From an uncultured Chryseobacterium sp. (GTDB taxonomy: Bacteria > Bacteroidota > Bacteroidia > Flavobacteriales > Weeksellaceae), in contig CAJYGB010000021.1 in assembly GCA_913774355.1 (NCBI GenBank), positions 1 through 47,914 on the forward strand: DNA of 47,914 bases, read 5' to 3'. This document shows, in pieces, positions 6,806 to 15,838 of the stretch (position 1 is the first letter of the stretch; each line of letters begins with the position of its first letter). The notes below the pieces were generated by a model, which ran no database searches, was not told where the DNA came from, and worked only from the letters and a program-made list of their open reading frames with translations. The translations under genes and the position numbers were made by a program.

Positions 6806-7165
6806 ATGGAAAGTAACAGACAAAGAAAAGTAGCCCAGATCATACAGGAAGATTTCGCAGAACTTTTCCGCAAGCAGGCCTCGGAAAGCAACCAGAGCAT
6901 TCTGGTAACGGTTTCGGATGTAAAGGTAACGCCGGATCTCAGCATTGCCAAGATTTATTTAAGCATCTTCCCGCAGGAACACCGCAAGGCGGTGATGAAA
7001 GAGATCGAGGAAAATAAGGCGCAGTACCGGAATTTCATCGGCCAGAAAATGGCGAAGCAGGTACGCGTGATCCCGAATCTTAATTTTTACCTGGATACCA
7101 CGCTGGACGATGTGGAAAAACTGGAGCGCGAACTGAGAGGCGAAGGCGATAATCCGATTCTTTAA
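6806..7165 (+). CDS. rbfA: Ribosome-binding factor A
   Basis: The 119-aa protein starts MESNRQRKVAQIIQEDFAEL, the typical helix of RbfA. VTVSDVKVTPDLSIAKIYLS follows, the family's core strand region, and then RVIPNLNFYLDTTLDD. RbfA is a KH-like factor that helps mature the 5' end of 16S rRNA and the 30S subunit, especially in the cold. The following permease gene starts 3 bases after its stop, so the two form an operon, an order seen in other Flavobacteriia. A -7 box lies just upstream. Confidence 0.93.
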   Translation: MESNRQRKVAQIIQEDFAELFRKQASESNQSILVTVSDVKVTPDLSIAKIYLSIFPQEHRKAVMKEIEENKAQYRNFIGQKMAKQVRVIPNLNFYLDTTLDDVEKLERELRGEGDNPIL

Positions 7166-7168
7166 ACC

Positions 7169-8407
7169 TTGAAAAACATTGCTTTTTATATTGCTTCCCG
7201 TTACCTTTTGTCAAAAAAAGGGAGCACAGCCGTGACCTTTATTACCTGGTTGGCGGTGGGTGCGATGACGGTAGCGGTAACGGCAATGTTTGTCATCATC
7301 TCGGTTTTTTCGGGTCTGGAAGATCTCAATAAAGACCTGATCTCCAACCTCCACGCCGACCTGACCATCAAAAGCACTTCCGGCAAAACCCTGAAAGACC
7401 TGGACCAGATCACCACCGTTCTGAAAAACAACAAGGAGATCAGCCATTTTTCGAGGGTGATCGAAGAAAAAGTCTACATCAGCTTCAACGGCAAAGGCGA
7501 CATTGCCTATCTGCGCGGTGTTGATTCGGCCTATACCAAAGTGAATCCCATCGATAAAGAAGTGTTCTTCGGTGTTTATCCGGGATTCAAGTATTCCAAT
7601 GAAGTGCTGATGGAAAATTCGCTGGACATCCGCCTGTCAGTTCCGGTCGCTACTGAGAACGGCTATGCCACGGTATTCATGCCGAAGCCGGGAACCGGAA
7701 TTATTAATAAGGAAGAAGACATCTACAACAAAAAAGACATTCTGGTCACCGGTCTATTCCCCGGAAAAGACCAGCTCGACAACTACATCATTGCCCCGAT
7801 CGAACTGACGGAAGAACTGCTCAGCCTGCCGAAACATTCGGCTTACCAGATCGTGATCAAGCTTAAAAATCCTGAAAATGCCGATGCCGTAAAGCAGCAG
7901 CTTACCACTTCCCTCGGTGGCAGCCTCAAAGGTGAAAAAACGCCTGCCGGAAAGCAGATTGAGATCAAAACCAAGCAGGAGGAGAATGCCGCGTTCTGGA
8001 AAATGATCAACACCGAAAAATTATTTATCTATTTGATTTTTGCACTGGTGATTTTCATCACTACCTTTAATCTCGCAGGTGCCATTATTATCCTTCAGCT
8101 GGATAAAAAGGAACAGGCAAAATCCCTGGTTTCTTTGGGCTTCCCATTAAGCCATCTGCGGCAGGTCTATTTTTATACCGGGATCCTGATCGTCGTCCTG
8201 GGAATCATCTCCGGACTCATCCTGGGAACCGGGCTCTGCTATTTCCAGCAGTACACCGAATTTTTCAAGGCCAATGAAAGCCTTCCTTTCCCCGTAAAGA
8301 TCGTTGGCAAAAATTACGTGACCGTTGCCCTTACCGCATCTTTATTCGGATTTGCCATTTCATGGATATTCTCAAAAATCAGCAGGGAGTATATTACTAA
8401 AAATTAA
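7169..8407 (+). CDS. FtsX-like ABC transporter permease (LolC/LolE type)
   Basis: This 412-aa inner-membrane protein has the LolC/E layout. The cytoplasmic start is SRYLLSKKGSTAVTFITWLA, and a first membrane helix spans about residues 24-48. A periplasmic domain of about 230 residues follows, then three C-terminal helices near 287-312, 338-363 and 380-402. By family, such permeases pair with a LolD-like ATPase to move lipoproteins towards the outer membrane or drive related mechanical work; the ATPase is not in this window. The start is TTG at 7169, 3 bases after rbfA, because the conserved N-terminus begins there and no ATG is near. The exact substrate is inferred. Confidence 0.85.
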   Translation: MKNIAFYIASRYLLSKKGSTAVTFITWLAVGAMTVAVTAMFVIISVFSGLEDLNKDLISNLHADLTIKSTSGKTLKDLDQITTVLKNNKEISHFSRVIEEKVYISFNGKGDIAYLRGVDSAYTKVNPIDKEVFFGVYPGFKYSNEVLMENSLDIRLSVPVATENGYATVFMPKPGTGIINKEEDIYNKKDILVTGLFPGKDQLDNYIIAPIELTEELLSLPKHSAYQIVIKLKNPENADAVKQQLTTSLGGSLKGEKTPAGKQIEIKTKQEENAAFWKMINTEKLFIYLIFALVIFITTFNLAGAIIILQLDKKEQAKSLVSLGFPLSHLRQVYFYTGILIVVLGIISGLILGTGLCYFQQYTEFFKANESLPFPVKIVGKNYVTVALTASLFGFAISWIFSKISREYITKN

Positions 8408-8430
8408 CACATTCAGCGTTCATTTTTTTG

Positions 8431-8438
8431 TACCTTTA
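8431..8438 (+). promoter_or_regulatory. Near-consensus -7 box of the endonuclease gene
   Basis: TACCTTTA differs from TAnnTTTG only at the last base and lies 18 bases before the ATG at 8456. It separates the nuclease from the upstream permease operon. Confidence 0.35.
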
Positions 8439-8455
8439 CGCCCCAATTTTTAAAA

Positions 8456-10246
8456 ATGAAACGAATTCTATTCCCCTTTTTACTGATTTTTGCGTTTGCC
8501 AGCACGTTTGCGCAGATTCCGACCGGTTATTATGACGGTACGGCAGGCCTTACCGGAGCGGCTTTAAAAACCAAACTTAAACAGATCATTACCAACGGCC
8601 ATATTGATAACGGCTACAACGGTCTCTGGAACGGCTATCAGACCACAGACCGCGATAACATCGCCATGCCGGGCTACGAAAATGACAATACCATCCTGGA
8701 TCTTTATTCCGAAAACCCAAACGGTACAGACCCTTACAGCTATAACTACCCGAGCGGCCAATGCGGTTCTTACAGCAGCGAAGGCAATTGCTACAACAGA
8801 GAGCACGTCGTTCCTCAAAGTTTATTCAGCAGTAATGCGCCGATGGTTTCCGATATTAATTTCATCAGGCCTACGGACGGGAAAGTAAACGGAATGCGGT
8901 CAAACTTTCCGTACGGCAAAGTAGGTTCCGCCTCTTTTACTTCCCTAAACGGATCAAAATTAGGGACTTCGATTTCTCCGGGATATTCCGGAACGGTCTT
9001 TGAACCGATCGACGCTTTTAAAGGAGACATCGCCCGGATGATCCTGTATTTTGTAACAAGATACGAATCCCAGCTTTCCGGCTTCGGAACGGGAAACATG
9101 CTAGGAGGTTCGGCTTTTCCCGGATTACAGACCTGGGAACTGAACCAGCTGCTGGCATGGCACGCCGCAGACCCGGTTTCCGCGACTGAGATTTCAAGGA
9201 ATAATGCCTCATACGTTTATCAGGGAAACAGAAACCCGTATATTGACCATCCTGAATATGTAGCTCAAATCTGGGGAACGCCGGTAGCCGATACCCAGGC
9301 GCCGACCGCACCTACCAACCTGGCAACCAACAGCCCGTCTTCAAATTCCATTTCCTTAAGCTGGACGGCTTCTACAGATAATGTGGGTGTGGTGGCATAT
9401 GATATTTATAAAGACGGAACGTTCTATGCAACAGTGACGGGCACCACGGCGACTGTTTCCGGATTGAATCCGTCCACTACTTATAATTTCTATGTTATTG
9501 CAAAAGACGCAGCAGGAAACTCGTCTACGGCAAGCAATACCGCACAGGGAACCACCCTCGCAGGCGGACAGCCGGGCGGAAGCTGCGGAACGGAAGACTT
9601 TTCAAACATTCCGGCAGCATCCTCTTCATATGCAACACAGAACTGGACCGGCAATAACATTACCTGGACAGCCACCGATGCAAGAACAGACCAGACGATC
9701 AACGGTAAAGCCATTACCATCAGAAACGGGAACCTTACAAGTTCTACCATTTCAGGAGGGATCGGCTCTTTAACGGTTACCACCAAACTTCCTTTCTCAG
9801 ATACCTCAGGAAATCTTACCTTACAGATCAACGGAAACAATGTGGGTACAATTCCTTTCGGGACTTCAGCTGCCACAACGACGATTAACAACATCAATGT
9901 TGCCGGCAATGTTGTGATTAAAATCATTAATTCCGAAACAGGAAAAAGAGTTTCCATTGACGACCTGAGCTGGACCTGCTACAGTGTATTGGCAACAGCG
10001 GAAATTTCAAAAGACAAATCGTCTTTCAGCATCTATCCGAACCCGGTAAAAAACAACGAATTGTTTGTAAAAGGGGAAAACCTGAGCCGCATTTCAAAAG
10101 CGCAGATCTATGATTTCTCAGGAAAACTGATTGAAACCATTGAGAATCCTTTTAAACATTCAAATAAAATCAATCTCAAAGGCCTGGTAAAAGGGAATTA
10201 CATCCTGAAAACCGATGCCTTCGCAGCGAAATTCATCGTAGACTAA
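8456..10246 (+). CDS. Secreted endonuclease I with FN3 and T9SS sorting domain
   Basis: The 596-aa protein has a signal peptide (to about residue 19, ending TFAQ). An endonuclease I domain (about 25-275) follows with the catalytic motif NREHVVPQS, in which His117 is the likely general base. A fibronectin type III domain spans about 279-370 and a beta-rich jelly-roll-like region with two cysteines about 375-505. The tail at about 525-596 (SIYPNPVKNNELFV, ending KFIVD) is a type A T9SS sorting domain. The enzyme should be secreted across the outer membrane and digest extracellular DNA or RNA. It is monocistronic, with its own weak promoter and a strong terminator at 10270. Confidence 0.9.
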   Translation: MKRILFPFLLIFAFASTFAQIPTGYYDGTAGLTGAALKTKLKQIITNGHIDNGYNGLWNGYQTTDRDNIAMPGYENDNTILDLYSENPNGTDPYSYNYPSGQCGSYSSEGNCYNREHVVPQSLFSSNAPMVSDINFIRPTDGKVNGMRSNFPYGKVGSASFTSLNGSKLGTSISPGYSGTVFEPIDAFKGDIARMILYFVTRYESQLSGFGTGNMLGGSAFPGLQTWELNQLLAWHAADPVSATEISRNNASYVYQGNRNPYIDHPEYVAQIWGTPVADTQAPTAPTNLATNSPSSNSISLSWTASTDNVGVVAYDIYKDGTFYATVTGTTATVSGLNPSTTYNFYVIAKDAAGNSSTASNTAQGTTLAGGQPGGSCGTEDFSNIPAASSSYATQNWTGNNITWTATDARTDQTINGKAITIRNGNLTSSTISGGIGSLTVTTKLPFSDTSGNLTLQINGNNVGTIPFGTSAATTTINNINVAGNVVIKIINSETGKRVSIDDLSWTCYSVLATAEISKDKSSFSIYPNPVKNNELFVKGENLSRISKAQIYDFSGKLIETIENPFKHSNKINLKGLVKGNYILKTDAFAAKFIVD

Positions 10247-10269
10247 GATTTAAAAAATATTTCATTATG

Positions 10270-10297
10270 AAGACCGGTTTTGTCCGGTCTTTTTTTT
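10270..10297 (+). terminator. Terminator of the endonuclease gene
   Basis: The stem AAGACCGG (10270-10277) pairs perfectly with CCGGTCTT (10284-10291) around a 6-base loop, and a T-run follows. Because it lies inside the longest possible aroE frame, it rules out the aroE start at 10267. Confidence 0.85.
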
Positions 10298-10308
10298 ATT
10301 TTTATCCC

Positions 10309-11046
10309 ATGGATTCCAATAAAAAACTAGGACTGATCGGGAAAAACATCTCCTACTCCTTTTCGAAAAAATACTTTGAAGACAAATTCCAGAAGCTGAT
10401 GCTGAAAGGCTATTCGTACAGCATTTTCGATCTGCCGGAAATCCATGAGGTGGAGAATCTTTTTTCCAGTCCTGAACTATTGGGATTCAATGTCACGATT
10501 CCATACAAAGAAAAAATCATTGATTATCTGGATGAATTGAGTGATGAAGCCCGTGAAATAGGCGCCGTCAACTGTGTCCGGATTGAAAACGGTAAAAAAA
10601 CAGGCTATAATACGGATGCATTCGGATTTGAAAAAACCCTGATGCTCCATAAAAAGCAGCACCAAAATTCAGCAATCATTCTGGGAAATGGCGGGGCTGC
10701 CAAAGCTGTCAAGTATATTCTTGATAAACATGAAATTCCTAACATAACAGTTTCAAGAACTACGGAAATCAATTATGAAAATCTTGATAAAGAAATGGTG
10801 GAACAGCATAAACTCATCATTCAGTGTACACCGGTAGGAACTTTCCCCAATGTGGAAGACTGCCTGGAGTTCCCTTTCGAAGCACTCACCAGCGATCACC
10901 TGATCATTGACCTGATTTACAATCCGAATTACACGAAATTCATCATCAATGCCTCTGAAAAAGGAGCCAAAACAGTGAATGGTTACTATATGCTCGAACA
11001 GCAGGCAGAAAAAGCCTGGGAAATTTGGAATTTTCAAAAAAAATAA
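10309..11046 (+). CDS. aroE: Shikimate dehydrogenase
   Basis: The 245-aa enzyme reduces 3-dehydroshikimate with NADPH in aromatic amino acid synthesis. Visible signatures are the start KLGLIGKNISYSFSKKYF, the catalytic-lysine region FNVTIPYKEKI, AVNCVR, YNTDAFGF, the nucleotide-binding loop ILGNGGAAKAV and the C-terminal GYYMLEQQAEKAWEIW. I place the start at the ATG at 10309. The upstream in-frame ATG at 10267 would translate through the terminator hairpin of the preceding gene. Length is slightly short but normal for flavobacterial AroE. Confidence 0.92.
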   Translation: MDSNKKLGLIGKNISYSFSKKYFEDKFQKLMLKGYSYSIFDLPEIHEVENLFSSPELLGFNVTIPYKEKIIDYLDELSDEAREIGAVNCVRIENGKKTGYNTDAFGFEKTLMLHKKQHQNSAIILGNGGAAKAVKYILDKHEIPNITVSRTTEINYENLDKEMVEQHKLIIQCTPVGTFPNVEDCLEFPFEALTSDHLIIDLIYNPNYTKFIINASEKGAKTVNGYYMLEQQAEKAWEIWNFQKK

Positions 11047-11124
11047 CTTAACTTAGTATTGTATTTGGCTTTTTAGCCATATATTTAGAGGATATTATAA
11101 TGCCACTCACATAAACGATTTGCT

Positions 11125-12930
11125 ATGATTACAGAAAACAACCTTTCTGAAAACGGGGAAAATAAGAACGACCAGGAAATTCCTCAGGAAAAAACATCAG
11201 AAAATGTTGCATCTCAGGATGAAAACATTCCGCATGAAGAAACAGAACATGAAGAAGAGCACGAAGAGGTAGATATTACCCTCGCTGATGCGCTGAAAGA
11301 AATGGAAAAAATCATCAATGCGCCGAATGCCGGTGAAGATTTCAAGAAATTCAATCAGCTCAAGGAAAAAGCAAGTCATTACATCCATGATGAAGTGGAA
11401 GACAAAAAGCATGAATATACAGAAGCCGGAAATGCACCTGAAAACTTCAGCTACGAACATCCTATGCAGGCAAGATTCTCTGCTTTGGTAAATATTTTCA
11501 GAGAAAAGCACGACGATTTCCAGAAAGGCCAGGAGGAAGAGCAAAAGAAAAACCTGGAACACCGCCAGGGCATCATCGAAAGACTGAAGAACCTGTACAC
11601 CAATTCCGAGCCGGGAACCAATCTTTTCAAATCGATCCGTGAGATCAAGGAAGACTGGTCCAACGCCGGACAGGTAGCCAAATCCGAATTCAGGATCCTT
11701 AATAATAATTATTTCCATCACCTGAACCAGTTTTATCAGATGCTGGACCTGAATAAAGAATTTCTGGAGCAGGAGTACAGCCATAATCTTGAAAAAAGAC
11801 AACACATCATCGAGCGTGCCAAGCAGCTTGAGCATGAGCCGGTAATCCAGAAGGCACTGAACGAGCTTCAGTACCTTCACAAGCTTTGGAAGGAGGAGGC
11901 AGAACCGGTGGCAGAAGAATTCCGTGAAAAAACATGGGAAGAATTCAAGGAAATTTCCAATAAGATACACGAAAGAAAATCCGAACTTTCGGCAGCAATC
12001 GAAACGGAACAGACCGGTAATCTTGAAAAGAAAAACCAGATTATCTCAGAAATCAAAAAATTATCTGAGCCCGCCGAAAAGCCGAACCACAATTACTGGC
12101 AGAATGCCATCAGAAAAGTGGAAGATCTCCGTACGGAATTCCTTAAAACCGGAAGCGTACCGAGAAAACTTTCCAACCAGAACTGGAATGATTTCAAAAC
12201 CACGCTCAGAAATTTCAACACAACAAAAAATACTTATTATAAGTCATTAAAAGGTTCCCAACAGGCCAACCTGGAAGAAAAATTAAAGCTCATCCAGACG
12301 GCAAAGGACAACCAGAACAACGAAGAATGGGACATCGCCGTTCCTTTATTTAAAAAGCTTCAGGAAGACTGGAAAAAGATCGGGCATGTTCCTAAGAGCA
12401 TGACCAACAAAATCTGGGATGAATTCCGTGATGCCTGCAACGCTTTCTTCAACAATTACCGTGAAAAAAGCAATGCTTCCGCCGACAACTGGAAAGAAAA
12501 CTACAAGCATAAAAAAGCCATCCTGGAAGACCTTAAAACCGTAAGCAACGAAGAAGGCAGCATCGAAAGAATTGAAGCTATTAAAACAGCCTGGAACAAT
12601 ATCGGAAAAGTACCGAGGGATAAAATTTCCATCAATACCGAATTCAACAAAACATTGAGGGAAAAGCTGAAGCTGAACAAGATCAATGAATTTGAACTTA
12701 AAGAAGAAGGATTATCTGAAAATCAGCTGACCGACAAAGCAAGAAAGATGAAGAGCCAGATCTCTGATCTTGAAGCGGAAATCGTGAAACTGGAAAACAA
12801 CCTGGCATTTTTCAAGAACCCGTCCAGAGAAAATCCGCTGCTGAAAGATACTTACGATTCAATTGATGAGAAAAAAGCCCATGTTGAAACATTAAAACAA
12901 AACCTTCACAGCATTATTGCCGGAGAATAA
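11125..12930 (+). CDS. DUF349 repeat protein
   Basis: This 601-aa acidic N-terminal, otherwise helical protein contains several DUF349 repeats. They are recognised by the recurring pattern W..I/A..VP......W..F......F, for example at DWKKIGHVPKSMTNKIWDEF and AWNNIGKVPRD. The C-terminal 60 residues form a coiled coil (KARKMKSQISDLEAEIVKLE). There is no signal peptide or membrane segment, so it is cytoplasmic. Members are common in Bacteroidetes, and the function is not established. It is followed by its own terminator at 12949. Confidence 0.85.
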   Translation: MITENNLSENGENKNDQEIPQEKTSENVASQDENIPHEETEHEEEHEEVDITLADALKEMEKIINAPNAGEDFKKFNQLKEKASHYIHDEVEDKKHEYTEAGNAPENFSYEHPMQARFSALVNIFREKHDDFQKGQEEEQKKNLEHRQGIIERLKNLYTNSEPGTNLFKSIREIKEDWSNAGQVAKSEFRILNNNYFHHLNQFYQMLDLNKEFLEQEYSHNLEKRQHIIERAKQLEHEPVIQKALNELQYLHKLWKEEAEPVAEEFREKTWEEFKEISNKIHERKSELSAAIETEQTGNLEKKNQIISEIKKLSEPAEKPNHNYWQNAIRKVEDLRTEFLKTGSVPRKLSNQNWNDFKTTLRNFNTTKNTYYKSLKGSQQANLEEKLKLIQTAKDNQNNEEWDIAVPLFKKLQEDWKKIGHVPKSMTNKIWDEFRDACNAFFNNYREKSNASADNWKENYKHKKAILEDLKTVSNEEGSIERIEAIKTAWNNIGKVPRDKISINTEFNKTLREKLKLNKINEFELKEEGLSENQLTDKARKMKSQISDLEAEIVKLENNLAFFKNPSRENPLLKDTYDSIDEKKAHVETLKQNLHSIIAGE

Positions 12931-12948
12931 AAAATAATCTTAAATCTT

Positions 12949-12986
12949 AAAAGCGGAGCAAAGCCATTTGACTTCGCTTTTTTCAT
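12949..12986 (+). terminator. Terminator of the DUF349 gene
   Basis: AAAAGCGGAG (12949-12958) pairs with CTTCGCTTTT (12972-12981) with one G-T pair and is followed by TTT. It lies right before the ribD start. Confidence 0.7.
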
Positions 12987-12991
12987 GAAAT

Positions 12992-14017
12992 ATGGAGGAC
13001 GAAGTATTTATTAAAAGAGGAATTGAATTAGCTCAAAAAGCCATTGGCAAAACCTACCCCAATCCTTTGGTGGGAAGCGTAATTGTACACAACGGTAACA
13101 TTATTGGAGAAGGCTATCATCGCAAAGCCGGAGAAAACCATGCGGAAATCAACGCCATTGAATCGGTGGAGAATAAATCCCTGATTCCGGAATCCACCAT
13201 TTACGTTACTCTTGAGCCGTGTGCCCATTACGGGAAAACACCGCCGTGTGCTCTGAAAATAAAAGAACTGGGCTTTCGGAAAGTCGTGATCGGAGCCATG
13301 GATTCTCATGACAAAGTAAACGGAAAAGGCAAAAAAATCATTCAGGATGCCGGAATCGAGGTGGTGTCCGGAGTTTTAGAGAAAGAATGCATCGAACTGA
13401 ACAAAAGGTTTTTCACTTATCATGAAAAAAAGAGGCCTTACATCATCCTGAAATGGGCCCAGTCAGCGGACGGTTTACTGGATAAGGATTTTCAGCCGAC
13501 TTCCATCTCGAATCCGTTGGCCAATCAATTTGTCCATCAGCTGAGAGCCGACGAACATGCAATCCTGGTGGGAACCCAAACTGCGTTGAACGACAACCCT
13601 GCCCTTACGGCAAGAAACGTGGAAGGGGTAAATCCGGTACGGATTTTAATTGATTTTGACCTGAAAGTTCCTTATGATTTCAATATTTACAACAGAGAAG
13701 CTAAAACCATTGTCATCAATTCTGTTAAAGAAGAAATTCAGGAACACATTCATTTTATTAAAATTAAAAAAGAAAATTTCCTGCAGGAACTGATGGATGC
13801 TCTGTACAAAGCGCAGATCCAGTCGGTGATTATCGAAGGCGGGAGGTTTACGCTGCAGCAGTTCATTAACGGAAATCTCTGGGATGAAGCTATCGTGATC
13901 CGCAATGAAAACCTGAATCTGGAAAACGGGACAAAAGCTCCGGTTTTATTGGATATCCAGCCGTTCAAAAAGGAAAATTTCAGAGATAACAGTCTGGCAT
14001 TTTATAAAAATAAATAA
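12992..14017 (+). CDS. ribD: Bifunctional riboflavin biosynthesis deaminase/reductase
   Basis: The 341-aa protein has an N-terminal deaminase domain with the zinc site HAE (His50-Glu52) and PCAHYGKTPPC (Cys77, Cys86). A reductase domain starts with RPYIILKWAQSADG and includes LVGTQTALNDNP and VIIEGG. It deaminates the pyrimidine from GTP cyclohydrolase II and then reduces its ribose, two steps of riboflavin synthesis. It stands alone here, away from other rib genes. The first ATG fits the conserved N-terminus. The length is typical of flavobacterial RibD. Confidence 0.95.
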   Translation: MEDEVFIKRGIELAQKAIGKTYPNPLVGSVIVHNGNIIGEGYHRKAGENHAEINAIESVENKSLIPESTIYVTLEPCAHYGKTPPCALKIKELGFRKVVIGAMDSHDKVNGKGKKIIQDAGIEVVSGVLEKECIELNKRFFTYHEKKRPYIILKWAQSADGLLDKDFQPTSISNPLANQFVHQLRADEHAILVGTQTALNDNPALTARNVEGVNPVRILIDFDLKVPYDFNIYNREAKTIVINSVKEEIQEHIHFIKIKKENFLQELMDALYKAQIQSVIIEGGRFTLQQFINGNLWDEAIVIRNENLNLENGTKAPVLLDIQPFKKENFRDNSLAFYKNK

Positions 14018-14122
14018 TATAAAGCTTTAATTATCAGAACTTATCGTAGCAAATATTTTTAATTTATCACCATACTTTGAAATTAATTCCGTACCTTCAT
14101 GATCCATTTAAACCAATATCTC

Positions 14123-14320
14123 ATGAAAAATTTAAGAAAATTATCAAAGAAAGAATTAAAATCTGTAAACGGGGGAATCCAGACCTGTAACCAACATTGC
14201 CCTACGGGAACTTACAGATGCTGTATTCCGCGGGAAACTTATTATTGTGCGCTTGACGGCAGTCCTTGTGTAAAGCGTACAGGTCCGGGTAACCCGGGTG
14301 AGCCGGCAGATGGAGAATAA
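14123..14320 (+). CDS. Bacteriocin-like peptide with double-glycine leader
   Basis: The 65-aa product starts MKNLRKLSKKELKSVNGG, a classic leader of the double-glycine type that is cut after GG by a peptidase-containing ABC exporter. The predicted mature part is small and holds seven cysteines (CNQHC, RCC, YYC, SPC), suggesting disulfide bonds, and ends in a Gly/Pro/acidic tail. Such short peptides are abundant in Chryseobacterium genomes; their activity is mostly unproven. I use the ATG at 14123 because the leader begins there rather than at the ATG at 14099. No exporter or immunity gene is adjacent. A terminator follows at 14331. Confidence 0.75.
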   Translation: MKNLRKLSKKELKSVNGGIQTCNQHCPTGTYRCCIPRETYYCALDGSPCVKRTGPGNPGEPADGE

Positions 14321-14330
14321 AATAATACAG

Positions 14331-14359
14331 AAAGGGAATCTCAACGGTTCTCTTTTTTG
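14331..14359 (+). terminator. Terminator of the bacteriocin-like gene
   Basis: AAAGGGAA (14331-14338) pairs with TTCTCTTT (14348-14355) with one wobble pair and runs into a T tract. Confidence 0.6.
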
Positions 14360-14369
14360 TCATCTTGTT

Positions 14370-14402
14370 TTTGAGTCTTTCCCTTAAAAAATTTTACCTT
14401 TG
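14370..14402 (+). promoter_or_regulatory. Promoter of the YigZ-family gene
   Basis: TTTG at 14370-14373 and TACCTTTG at 14395-14402 are separated by 21 bases, a good match to the Bacteroidetes promoter. A possible TTG start at 14400 overlaps the -7 box, so translation must begin downstream, at 14448. Confidence 0.55.
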
Positions 14403-14447
14403 GAAAATAATTCCAGAATCCATTCAGAATCATTTTTCCAATTTCTT

Positions 14448-15050
14448 ATGTTCAATTTTAAAACAATAGAATCTCCGGTTAAAAATATATTATTAAAAGA
14501 AAAAGGAAGCAAGTTCATCGGCTTTGCTTTCCCTGTAAATAATGAGGAAGAGCTTAAAACCGCTTTGGAGAAGATCCGCTCCGAACATCCGAAAGCAACG
14601 CATCATTGTTACGCATTCAGAATGGGGCTGCATGGGGAAAACTACCGCGCCAACGACGACGGCGAACCTTCGGGAAGTGCCGGACTGCCGATCTATAACC
14701 AGCTTCTGGCCAATGAGATTACAAACGTCCTTGTGATTTCCGTCCGCTATTACGGCGGGACAAAACTGGGCGTTTCCGGTTTGGTAAAAGCTTATAAGGA
14801 ATCGGCAAAGATTACGCTGGAAGAAGCCCATATCATTACCCGGGAACTGGAAACGACAATTGAAATTCAGTTTAATTTTAACCAGCAAAATCTTATTTTC
14901 ACATTACTTTCTAAATACGATGCAAAGGTTTTACAGTTTGATGCTCACGAGAAATGTATTGTTACCGCATCTCTGAAGCTTTCCCAAAAAGAAAGCATCT
15001 CGGAAAAGCTTTCCGAGATGCAGTATGTTTCATTTAAATATAAAGATTAA
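14448..15050 (+). CDS. YigZ/IMPACT family protein
   Basis: The 200-aa protein has the IMPACT N-terminal domain: KGSKFIGFAFPV, then ATHHCYAFRMG, DDGEPSGSAGLPIYNQL and VISVRYYGGTKLGVSGLVKAY. A ferredoxin-like C-terminal domain (DUF1949 type) follows. Relatives include E. coli YigZ and eukaryotic IMPACT, a regulator of the eIF2-alpha kinase GCN2; the bacterial role is not established. The start at 14448 is chosen because the promoter overlaps the earlier TTG. The neighbouring gene is convergent and its stop overlaps this one by 4 bases. Confidence 0.88.
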   Translation: MFNFKTIESPVKNILLKEKGSKFIGFAFPVNNEEELKTALEKIRSEHPKATHHCYAFRMGLHGENYRANDDGEPSGSAGLPIYNQLLANEITNVLVISVRYYGGTKLGVSGLVKAYKESAKITLEEAHIITRELETTIEIQFNFNQQNLIFTLLSKYDAKVLQFDAHEKCIVTASLKLSQKESISEKLSEMQYVSFKYKD

Positions 15051-15736
15051 TTCCTTCTTCCTCCCATCAAAAGAGAAATAAAGTACAATAGCTGAACCAG
15101 AGAGCCGATCGCTGCTACAACGTAGGTTCTGGCTGCCCACTTAAGACTATCCTTTACACCGATATATTCTTCCGTAGTAACCGTCCCGGTATCCCTCAGC
15201 CATTTCATCGCACGATTACTCGCATCATATTCCACAGGAAGTGTTACAAAGGCAAAAAGCGTAGTTAAAGCAAACATAATAACACCAATTGTCAGGATCA
15301 GCTTGTTGCCGCTCATCATCATTACAAGGATCCCTCCCATGATAACAAACTGCATCAGGTTTGAGCTGATGCTTACTACCGGTACCAGCTTGGAACGGAG
15401 CTGCAACATGGAATACCCGACTTTATGCTGAACCGCATGTCCGCATTCATGGGCTGCAACTGCCGCTGCTGCAGCATTTCGTTGCATATAGACCGCTTCG
15501 GAAAGATTTACCGTTTTATTTTCAGGATTGTAATGATCGGTAAGCTGTCCCGGAACCGACATTACCTGTACGTCGTTGATTCCATTGTCCCGCAGCATTT
15601 TTTCCGCCACCTCTTTTCCCGACATTCCATTACGGAGATGTATATGCGAGTAATGTTCAAATTTCGACTTCAGCCGCCAGGAGACAAACCAACTTACGGC
15701 CATCGAAAGTATGATGATTATATAATATCCGCTCAT
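15047..15736 (-). CDS. Zinc metallopeptidase, membrane-bound (YugP type)
   Basis: This 229-aa protein has a membrane helix at the N-terminus (about residues 4-20), a conserved HECGH zinc motif at residues 96-100 in AAVAAHECGHAVQH, and further membrane segments around 120-165 and 205-225. That is the pattern of the Zn_peptidase_2 family (B. subtilis YugP), proposed membrane proteases of unknown substrate. The gene is convergent with the YigZ-like gene and overlaps its stop by 4 bases. Its promoter region is shared with the divergent GNAT gene. Confidence 0.88.
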   Translation of the reverse strand: MSGYYIIIILSMAVSWFVSWRLKSKFEHYSHIHLRNGMSGKEVAEKMLRDNGINDVQVMSVPGQLTDHYNPENKTVNLSEAVYMQRNAAAAAVAAHECGHAVQHKVGYSMLQLRSKLVPVVSISSNLMQFVIMGGILVMMMSGNKLILTIGVIMFALTTLFAFVTLPVEYDASNRAMKWLRDTGTVTTEEYIGVKDSLKWAARTYVVAAIGSLVQLLYFISLLMGGRRN

Positions 15737-15808
15737 CTATAAACTTGTAATCTATTTTTTCATACCGAATGATGTAAAAACTGTGCCAAAGTATTGTATT
15801 AATTTATT

Positions 15809-15816
15809 TATATTTG
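15809..15816 (+). promoter_or_regulatory. -7 box of the GNAT gene
   Basis: TATATTTG matches TAnnTTTG exactly, 23 bases before the ATG at 15839. No -33 TTTG is seen at normal spacing. Confidence 0.4.
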
Positions 15817-15838
15817 TTCCATAATTCGCACAGAAATC

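Noticed and set aside
10267..10308. Longer aroE start at the ATG at 10267
   Set aside because: It would encode the terminator hairpin of the preceding gene; the ATG at 10309 fits the family's N-terminus.
11197..11970. Minus-strand 257-aa frame within the DUF349 gene
   Set aside because: It is a Leu/Phe-rich antisense shadow of a Lys/Glu-rich coding region.
14400..14447. TTG start for the YigZ-like gene
   Set aside because: It overlaps the -7 promoter box, and the extra residues match nothing in the family.
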